Shown here in pieces: positions 58,301 to 64,000 of a DNA stretch of 64,000 nucleotides. A program made the position numbers and the translations under genes. The stretch covers positions 1 to 64,000 of the forward strand of contig NZ_AP027041.1 of the NCBI RefSeq assembly GCF_027924565.1, in the 5' to 3' direction. Position 1 is the stretch's first letter, and each line of letters starts with the position of its first letter. This DNA comes from Lysobacter auxotrophicus. Lineage in GTDB: Bacteria; Pseudomonadota; Gammaproteobacteria; Xanthomonadales; Xanthomonadaceae. The notes beneath the pieces are model-generated. The model ran no database searches, was not told the origin of the DNA, and saw only the letters and a list, made by a program, of their open reading frames with translations.

Positions 58301-58623
58301 TGCTCGCGCTGTACCGCGAGGGCCTGCGCGAACCGCTGCCGATCCAGGCGCGATCCGCATATCGCTGGTATGCCGCGCCGCGTGCCGACGAGGCCGCCGA
58401 GCTGTCGGCATGGAAGCTCGCGCGCGAACAATGGGCCGGCAGCAACAACACCTGGGGCGATGCGAACAACGCCGCCGTGCAACTGGCGCTGCGCGGGCAC
58501 GACCCGTTCGCGGGCGAGTTCGACGACCCCGACGGCGTGCGCTTCCGCGAGCTCGCCACGCGCCTGTTCGACGCGGTTGTGCACGGCCACGACATCGACG
58601 CGCGCACTGGAGCGGCCGCATGA
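55306..58623 (+). CDS. recC: Exodeoxyribonuclease V gamma subunit RecC
   Basis: The 1105-residue subunit that splits the DNA duplex and scans for Chi in RecBCD, the main double-strand-break repair nuclease. It begins FRLYHSNALDVLGELLA, as usual for RecC, and contains helicase-like and nuclease-like folds that have lost catalytic residues (VLAPDIDPYRPHIEAVFGG, PFRAICLLGMNDGDYPRRDP). The ATG at 55306 matches the family. Its TGA overlaps the recB ATG by 4 bp. Confidence 0.95.
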   Translation: MPGRSDFRLYHSNALDVLGELLATQLREPVPGRPLLTPDVLLIPQVAMRRWLQSTLAQRHGIAANLRFLTPGEFVRETLDANVPGASEDLDAAALQWRLYAQLTDPAALAGRAFAPLRAYLSGDDALKPWALAGELASIFEKYQAWRRDWLLAWEAGDAPNDAQAELWRRVAGGRRHRARRIDDYLSRFAAPDAPLPSGMPARLFAFATLNISPDVLRVIATQARVGTLHFHVPTPSRRYWGDLPTYAERLQRDPAEHEDENPLLSNWGAAGRDFMAVLGGYEVVHPSVEEERYADPEALPDDAPDRDSLLGRLQRDLLHRRAPRPWRKQVDRDDPSLQVHACHTRLREVQVLHDRLRALLDDPRFDPPLQAREIAVLAPDIDPYRPHIEAVFGGLAGTRDYIPYALADLSPLAGEPLADVFLRLLALPDARFGLSEVLDLIATPALMDAAGLDAAGLERLRLWLHEAGARWGLDPDHRARHDAPADDAYTWRFALDRLLLGHATNDDADLAGVAPWTELEGSALDALDVLIRVLRVLARNERVLGRSMTPAQWRDALFALLDALLPEHPRAVADQRAIERLRRHVDAFAKSAHDAGFDEAVPPDVARAYFRTALSESDTRAPLLTGGVSFARMVPMRLIPFRAICLLGMNDGDYPRRDPAGGLNKMAQELTTPARRHGDRSLREDDRFLFLQLFASAGEVFYVSWLGADPRDGSAREPSVLVSELLDAAAHYHFDEDARDALVLHHPLQPFSPRAFGQRDEPRHFSYLAPWHPAADAVRGPRIDAAPWFADALPAVGMPAELPLVALRRFLVDPAGQFLRQRMGLRLPDEIDAYDDLDPLTAPARGLDRWKLQNVVFEACVEGDTDELAARLRARALLPSGPLGERQLVGLKAQVQPFATALREWREGDADTRAFELDVDGTRLYGHLDRLYPRGALRMRLDALHGPAQIAHGLDWLILSALGDTRPLAQLALWDDGPGVRERPALSVVQARAALRELLALYREGLREPLPIQARSAYRWYAAPRADEAAELSAWKLAREQWAGSNNTWGDANNAAVQLALRGHDPFAGEFDDPDGVRFRELATRLFDAVVHGHDIDARTGAAA

Positions 58624-61600
58624 GCGCCGTGCACGACGCCTTCCTGGACCTGCCGCTCGACGGCGTCCGCTTGATCGAGGCCAGCGCGGGCACGGGCAAG
58701 ACCTTCACGCTCGCTACGCTGGTCACGCGACTGGTCATCGAACGCGGGCTGCGCGTCGGCCAGATCCTCGCCGTCACCTACACCGAAGCGGCCACGCAGG
58801 AGCTGCGCGAGCGCCTGCGCCTTCGGCTCGAACTCGCGGCCCGGCTCGCCAATGAAGTCGCGCTGATGCCCACCACGCTGGACGACGACAGCGAAGCGGC
58901 GGTGACGCGCACGCTGATCGAACGCCAAGCGCGCCGCGAGGATCCGCTCGCCCTCGCGCGCCGCCTGCGGCAGGCCGCGCGCGAGATGGACCTCGCCGCG
59001 GTGTTCACCATTCACGGCTTCTGTGCGCGCGCACTGGCCGAACACGCGGTCGAAGCCGGCCAGCCGCTGCTCGCGCCGGAACTCACCGGCAGCGAGCGCG
59101 AGCTGATCGACGCCGTCGCCACGGACCTGTGGCGGTCGCTCGGCAGCGACGCGGCCGATGCGGAGCTGCTGCAGCAGCAATGGCGCACGCCCGACGGGCT
59201 CGCCGGCGATCTCTACAAGCTGCTCTACGTGCCGCGCCTGCAGCCCGCGCCGCCGCCGGCGTCGCCGGATCCGCTGCGGCAACTGCTCGACGCCGCCGCC
59301 GCGTTGCGCGACGCGTTCGCCGCGCACGGCGAGGACGCCTGCGCCGCGCTGCATGCGGCCATCGAGAACAAGGTGCTCAACGGCACCAGCTACAAGTCCG
59401 CGCTGATCGACGACCTGCGCAATGCGTTGTCGCAGTGGTGCGGTAACGGCGATGCGTCGGCGCCGGTGCACGAAAAGCTCGACCGCCTCACGCCACGCAT
59501 GCTGGCCGACAAGACCAACAAGCCGAAGAAGGGCGCGCCATTGCAGGCGCCGGTCTCGCCGTTGTTCGACGCGGTGGCGCGGTACCTGGACGCAGCGAAC
59601 GCTCGCGAAACCTGGCTCGCATCGCGTCGCATCGCGCTCGTGCATCGCGTTCGCGACGCCGCCGCCAAACGGCTGGCAGCGATCAAACGCCTGCGCCGCG
59701 AGCAGACTTTCGACGACCTCATCGCCAACCTCGCCGATGCGCTCGACGGCCCGTACGGCGCGCGCCTCATCGAACGGCTGCGCGCGCAGTACGCGTTCGC
59801 GCTGGTGGACGAATTCCAGGACACCGACCCGCGCCAGTGGTCGATCTTCGAGCGCATCTTCGGCAGCGGCGACGAACCTGCGCTGTTCCTGATCGGCGAC
59901 CCGAAGCAGGCGATCTACCGCTTCCGCGGCGGCGACGTGCACACCTATCTGGCCGCGGCCGAACGCGCGCAGCGCGCGCCGGCGCTGGATCGCAATTTCC
60001 GTTCCCGGCCGTCGGTCCTGCAGGCCATCGCGGCGCTGTACGAACGCGCGGGCGAGGCCGCATTCGTCGACGAACGCATCCGCTTCCGCGATGTCGAGCC
60101 CGGCGGTGCGGTGCAGGACGGCGACTTCCGCCGCGACGGAAACACCGCGCCCGCGCTGGACCTCTGCGTGCTGCCGCCGCCCGACGACGGACGCCGTAAT
60201 TCGAAGTGGTATGTCGGCGAAGCGCGCCAGCTTGCGGCGCTTGCGTGCGTGACCGCGATCCATGGCCTGCTGTCGGACGCACGCGAAGGCCGCGCCGTCC
60301 TGCGCGAACGCGGCGCCGAACGTACGCCGCAATCGGGCGACATCGCGGTGCTCGTGCGCAACCACGGCGAGGCGACGCTGATGCGCGAAGCACTCTCGCG
60401 CGCCGGAATTCCCGCCGTGGCCGCCGGACGCCGGAGCCTGTTCTCGACCGAACAGGCGCGTGACGTGCTCGCGTTGCTCGAAGCACTGCTGCGTCCCGAC
60501 GACGACGCGCGCCTGCGCGGCGCGCTCGCGACGATGCTGGTCGGCCTCGACGCGGACACGCTTGCGCGGTTCGACGAGGACGCGCAACTGCATCGCCACT
60601 GGCAGCTGCGCGCGCTCGCGTGGCGCGACCGCTGGCAGCGGCATGGGCCGCTCGCGATGCTCGGCGATGTCGCGGCCGAACACGCGCCGCGCCTGCTCGC
60701 GCAATCCGATGGCGAGCGGCGGCTCACCAACACGCTGCAGCTGGCCGAAGTGTTGCAGGAAGCCGACATCGAGGCGATCGGCGAGCACGGGCTGGTCGAC
60801 TGGCTGCGCACGCGCATCGCCGAGGCCGACGACAGCGACGAGACGCAGCAGCTGCGCCTGGAATCCGACGCGCGCTGCGTGCAGATCCTCACGCTGCACA
60901 AGAGCAAGGGGCTGGAATACCCGTTCGTCTTCCTGCCGTTCGCCGCGATCGGGCGCGATGCGCGCAACGGCAACCTGTGCGAGTTCCACGACGGCGAGGG
61001 CCGCGTGCTGCAGCTGCGCAGCGAAGCGACCCCGGAGAACGCATCGGCCTGGAACGATGCGCGCATCCGGCATGAAAACGAAGAGCGCGGCGAGGACGCG
61101 CGCCTGCTGTACGTCGGGCTCACGCGCGCGCGGCATGCGCTGTGGCTGGCCACAGGCCCCTTCGCGAATACCGAGCTGAGCCCGCTGGAGCCGATGCTGC
61201 GCGACGTCCACGCGCTCGCCGAAGTGCTCGGGAATGCGATCGCAGTGCATCGGCCTTCGTTGCCGTTGCGTCTGCCCGATGCATTGACGCCCGAGCGTCG
61301 CGACGCGGTGCCCGTCGCGCGCGAGACGCGGCGCGCCGTGTCGCGCGACTGGTGGGTGTACAGCTTCACGCAGCTGGCCAACGAATCGCCGGGCACGATC
61401 GAAGCCGCGCCGCGTGCGGTGGCGGAGGAGGGCGGCGCGCAGGACGAACCGGCCGTGGTCGTGTTCGACGGCGATCCGCGGTTCGGCGGCAGCCGCTTCG
61501 GCAACGTGCTGCATTCGGTGCTGGAGCGCGTGGATTTCGGCGCGTGGTCGCATTGGCTCGACGCGGGCATGCCCGAAGGCGAGCGCCGGCATCTCGTCGA

Positions 61601-62228
61601 TGCGCTGCACGGCGAAGGCTATGCGGACGAAGACATCGACGACGGCGTCGACGTGCTCGCGCCGCTGGTGGGCCACACGCTGACCGTTCCGCTGCCCGAA
61701 GGCGCGCGTCTGTGCGACGTACCCGTCGACGCGCGCCTGTCGGAAATGGAGTTCCACTTCGCGCTGGAATCCACGCCCGTCCCGCGCCTGCTCGCGCTGC
61801 TGCACGAACACGACGTGCTCACGCAGCGCCACGCGTTCGGCAATCGCCAGCGCCTGGAAGGCCTGATGACCGGCAAGATCGACCTCGTGTACGCGCACGA
61901 CGAGCGCTACTTCGTGCTCGACTACAAATCCAATCGCCTGCCCGCGTACGACCGCGCGTCGCTCGCCGCGGCGATGGACGACAGCGAGTACACGCTGCAG
62001 GCGCTGCTGTATTCGCTCGCATTGCATCGCTGGCTGCGCTTCCGTCTTGGCGATGCGTACGACTACGACACGCACTTCGGCGGCATCCGCTACCTGTTCT
62101 GTCGCGGCCTCGATGCCGCGCGCGACGACTCGCCGGGCGTGCATGCGTGGCGGCCTGCGCGCGCGTTGATCGACGGCCTCGACGCGCTGTTCCGCCACGC
62201 GACGCACCGCGAGGAGGCGATGGCATGA
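58620..62228 (+). CDS. recB: Exodeoxyribonuclease V beta subunit RecB
   Basis: The 1202-residue UvrD-like 3'-to-5' helicase and nuclease subunit of RecBCD. Walker A ASAGTGKT ends at T28, the UvrD-type motif II lies in YAFALVDEFQDTDPRQW, and motif IV-VI segments include ILTLHKSKGLEYPFVFLP and LLYVGLTRARHALWLA. The C-terminal nuclease domain has the catalytic TGKIDLVY and VLDYKSNRLP (D1101, K1103). Start and stop overlap neighbours by 4 bp each. Somewhat longer than E. coli RecB (1180). Confidence 0.96.
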   Translation: MSAVHDAFLDLPLDGVRLIEASAGTGKTFTLATLVTRLVIERGLRVGQILAVTYTEAATQELRERLRLRLELAARLANEVALMPTTLDDDSEAAVTRTLIERQARREDPLALARRLRQAAREMDLAAVFTIHGFCARALAEHAVEAGQPLLAPELTGSERELIDAVATDLWRSLGSDAADAELLQQQWRTPDGLAGDLYKLLYVPRLQPAPPPASPDPLRQLLDAAAALRDAFAAHGEDACAALHAAIENKVLNGTSYKSALIDDLRNALSQWCGNGDASAPVHEKLDRLTPRMLADKTNKPKKGAPLQAPVSPLFDAVARYLDAANARETWLASRRIALVHRVRDAAAKRLAAIKRLRREQTFDDLIANLADALDGPYGARLIERLRAQYAFALVDEFQDTDPRQWSIFERIFGSGDEPALFLIGDPKQAIYRFRGGDVHTYLAAAERAQRAPALDRNFRSRPSVLQAIAALYERAGEAAFVDERIRFRDVEPGGAVQDGDFRRDGNTAPALDLCVLPPPDDGRRNSKWYVGEARQLAALACVTAIHGLLSDAREGRAVLRERGAERTPQSGDIAVLVRNHGEATLMREALSRAGIPAVAAGRRSLFSTEQARDVLALLEALLRPDDDARLRGALATMLVGLDADTLARFDEDAQLHRHWQLRALAWRDRWQRHGPLAMLGDVAAEHAPRLLAQSDGERRLTNTLQLAEVLQEADIEAIGEHGLVDWLRTRIAEADDSDETQQLRLESDARCVQILTLHKSKGLEYPFVFLPFAAIGRDARNGNLCEFHDGEGRVLQLRSEATPENASAWNDARIRHENEERGEDARLLYVGLTRARHALWLATGPFANTELSPLEPMLRDVHALAEVLGNAIAVHRPSLPLRLPDALTPERRDAVPVARETRRAVSRDWWVYSFTQLANESPGTIEAAPRAVAEEGGAQDEPAVVVFDGDPRFGGSRFGNVLHSVLERVDFGAWSHWLDAGMPEGERRHLVDALHGEGYADEDIDDGVDVLAPLVGHTLTVPLPEGARLCDVPVDARLSEMEFHFALESTPVPRLLALLHEHDVLTQRHAFGNRQRLEGLMTGKIDLVYAHDERYFVLDYKSNRLPAYDRASLAAAMDDSEYTLQALLYSLALHRWLRFRLGDAYDYDTHFGGIRYLFCRGLDAARDDSPGVHAWRPARALIDGLDALFRHATHREEAMA

Positions 62229-64000
62229 GCCTGCTCGATGCCTTGCTGCGCCAGGGTGCGTTGCGACCGGTCGATCACGCGCTCGCTCAGAGCCTGCGCC
62301 GCCTCGGGCGCGAGGACGGCGATGCGGACGATCGGGTGCTCGTCGCCGCGGCGTTAGCGTCGTCGGCGATCGCGCATGGGCATGCGGGCCTGGATCTATC
62401 GCGTCCGGAACTGGTGTGCGATGCGAATGTCGAATGGCCCGACGCGGCGCAATGGCGCGACGCGCTGCAGGCCTCGCGCTGGGTCGCGCTGCCTTCGCGC
62501 GACGCCGCCGCCACGCAGGCGCCGCTGGTGCTGGAAGACAACCTGCTTTACCTGCGTCGATACCGCGAGTACGAACGCCGCCTCGCGATGAACCTGCGGC
62601 GGATCGCGTCGGCGTCGCCGGCCAAGGGCGATCTGGCGTCGCTGGCACCGCTGTTCGCCGCGCTGTTCCCCGGGGCGCGCGACACGGACCGGCAGGCACG
62701 CGCCGCCGCGCTCGCGCTGGTGCGTTCGCTGCTGCTGGTCACCGGCGGCCCGGGAACCGGCAAGACGACCACGATCACGCGCGTGCTGCTGTTGCTTATC
62801 GCGCAGGCCGCGCTCGATGGCCGGCCGCCGCCGCGCATCGCGCTCGCCGCGCCGACCGGCCGCGCCGCCGAGCGCATGGCCGAAAGCCTGCGCGCGGCGA
62901 TCGCGCGCCTGCGCGACATCGAGGGCATCGAGGCGGCGTGGTGCGATGCACTGCCATCGTCCGCGAGCACGCTGCACCGCCTGCTCGGCACGATTCCCGA
63001 CAGCCCGCGTTTCCGGCACGACGCCGATCATCCGCTGCCGTTCGACGCGGTCGTCGTGGACGAGGCGTCGATGGTCGACCTGCCGCTGATGTGCAAGCTC
63101 GTCGAAGCCGTGCCCGATGGCGCGCGGCTGATCCTGCTCGGCGACCGCGACCAGTTGCCGTCGGTCGAGGCCGGCGACGTGCTCGCCGCCATCACCGACG
63201 CCGCGGGCGAGGGCGACGCGTTGCCGGCGGAACTCGCGCGCATGCTGTCGCCGCTGCTGGGCGCGTTGCCCGAACGCGACGACGAGGGCGTGCTCGCGGG
63301 CCACCGCGTGCAGTTGCAGCGTGGCTACCGGCAGGCGCAATCGCTGGAGCTGGCGCCGCTCGCCGATGCCATGCGCACCGGCGATGCGGAGCGCGCAACG
63401 CAACTGCTGCGCGAGGGGCTTGCGGGCGTGAGGTTCCACGAGGACGTGTCCGATCCGTTGTCGGGTTCGTCGCGCGAGACGTTGCTCGCGCCGTGGCGTG
63501 CCCTGATGTCGCTGACCGATCCCGCGCAGGCGTTGCAGCAGGCGCAGGCGTTGCGACTGCTCACCGCGTTGCGTGAAGGCGCGCAGGGTGCGGCGGCGTT
63601 GAACCAGCGCATCGAGGACGCGCTCGCCGGCGTGCAGCGCGATCCGTACTTCCACGGCCGGCTGTTGCTGGTCACCGAAAACAGCTATCGCCACGGCCTG
63701 TTCAACGGCGACATCGGCGTGGTGCAGCGCGACGCGGCAGGCGTGCCGGTCGCGTGGTTCGCCGGTGCCGATGGCGTGCGCGGCTTCCATCCGGCGTCGC
63801 TACCGGCGCACAGCGGTGCGTTCGCGATGACGGTACACAAGGCGCAGGGTTCGGAGTTCGACACCGTCTGGCTGCTGCTGCCGAAGCAGGATGCGCGGAC
63901 GTTGTCGCGTGAGCTGCTCTATACCGGCGTCACGCGCGCGCGCCGCGAGTTGCATGTGTGCGCGAGCGAGGGCGTGTTGCAGGCGGCGCTGGCGCGGCAC
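62225..64000 (+). CDS. recD: Exodeoxyribonuclease V alpha subunit RecD (3' end outside window)
   Basis: The 5'-to-3' helicase subunit of RecBCD. At least 592 residues are encoded and the frame is open at the window edge. After an N-terminal domain (about 1-150) it has Walker A GGPGTGKT at 174-181, helicase motifs APTGRAAERMAES and VVVDEASMVDLPLMCKLV, then ILLGDRDQLPSVEAGDVLA, a tail with FAMTVHKAQGSEFD and LLYTGVTRARRELHV. The ATG overlaps the recB stop by 4 bp. Roughly the last 10 to 30 residues are missing. Confidence 0.93.
   Translation, partial: MSLLDALLRQGALRPVDHALAQSLRRLGREDGDADDRVLVAAALASSAIAHGHAGLDLSRPELVCDANVEWPDAAQWRDALQASRWVALPSRDAAATQAPLVLEDNLLYLRRYREYERRLAMNLRRIASASPAKGDLASLAPLFAALFPGARDTDRQARAAALALVRSLLLVTGGPGTGKTTTITRVLLLLIAQAALDGRPPPRIALAAPTGRAAERMAESLRAAIARLRDIEGIEAAWCDALPSSASTLHRLLGTIPDSPRFRHDADHPLPFDAVVVDEASMVDLPLMCKLVEAVPDGARLILLGDRDQLPSVEAGDVLAAITDAAGEGDALPAELARMLSPLLGALPERDDEGVLAGHRVQLQRGYRQAQSLELAPLADAMRTGDAERATQLLREGLAGVRFHEDVSDPLSGSSRETLLAPWRALMSLTDPAQALQQAQALRLLTALREGAQGAAALNQRIEDALAGVQRDPYFHGRLLLVTENSYRHGLFNGDIGVVQRDAAGVPVAWFAGADGVRGFHPASLPAHSGAFAMTVHKAQGSEFDTVWLLLPKQDARTLSRELLYTGVTRARRELHVCASEGVLQAALARH

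Noticed and set aside
55593-58619. The open frame of recB extended upstream by about 1000 codons into recC
   Set aside because: The upstream part is an out-of-frame reading of recC. The ATG at 58620 gives the conserved RecB N-terminus and a standard 4-bp overlap.
53533-62699. Very long minus-strand frames (1543 and 1532 codons) opposite recC, recB and recD
   Set aside because: These are GC-driven shadows of recCBD. Only the first 750 bases of the frame ending at 53533 are real (mlaE).

Overview
The window is about 64 kb of GC-rich (roughly 68-70% by eye) gammaproteobacterial chromosome that begins exactly at the dnaA start codon. DnaA, gyrase B and the order dnaA-dnaN-recF-gyrB followed by a tonB-exbB-exbD-exbD-pdxJ block are typical of Xanthomonadaceae/Lysobacteraceae. 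The long DnaA, the proline-rich TonB, the recC-recB-recD order and the Xanthomonadaceae-style palindromic repeats suggest a Lysobacter- or Luteimonas-like organism; genus is inference. I see no prophage, insertion sequence, plasmid gene, CRISPR array, tRNA or rRNA.

Layout. 1-6.5 kb: replication start region (dnaA, candidate oriC, dnaN, recF, gyrB) with three parS-type ParB sites between the end of dnaN and the end of recF, two of them inside recF. 6.6-12 kb: M48 protease lipoprotein, a TPR protein, and a TonB-ExbB energy-transduction cluster with three ExbD paralogues. 12-25 kb: housekeeping and membrane genes (pdxJ, cardiolipin synthase, PA0069-type radical SAM protein, SLC13 transporter, fbp), a PAS kinase with a stand-alone receiver, a 2OG oxygenase, a sigma-54 activator, an MBL-fold lipoprotein and an acetyltransferase. 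25-36 kb: an OmpR-family two-component pair, a lipocalin-like/NIPSNAP fusion with a WYL regulator, an acetyl-CoA hydrolase/transferase, crcB, a NarL-family two-component pair, a membrane protein and a YdhS-like flavoprotein. 36-41 kb: phenylalanine hydroxylase diverging from an Lrp-type regulator over a perfect dyad, then a FabR/DesT repressor diverging from a ferredoxin-reductase/acyl desaturase operon. 41-50.5 kb: patatin lipoprotein, AIM24 protein, amino-acid racemase, M28 peptidase, rhomboid protease, rlmI and rmuC. 50.6-55 kb: a complete mlaFEDCBA operon for phospholipid transport. 55.3-64 kb: recC-recB-recD with 4-bp start/stop overlaps; recD runs off the end.

How it fits together. Most of this is conserved backbone, and I do not see a plainly new defence or mobile system. 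The observations most worth following are: (1) MlaA and MlaD, on opposite sides of the periplasm, end in tails that share the peptide LPDYLQ with different codons, which could be a common docking motif for MlaC; (2) this MlaA has no lipobox and carries a long Pro/Thr-rich insert; (3) two parS sites lie within recF codons and force the same LFHVEH peptide twice; (4) a third ExbD lies beyond a strong terminator; (5) several clear operator-like dyads and nested REPIN-like repeats sit in the intergenic spaces.
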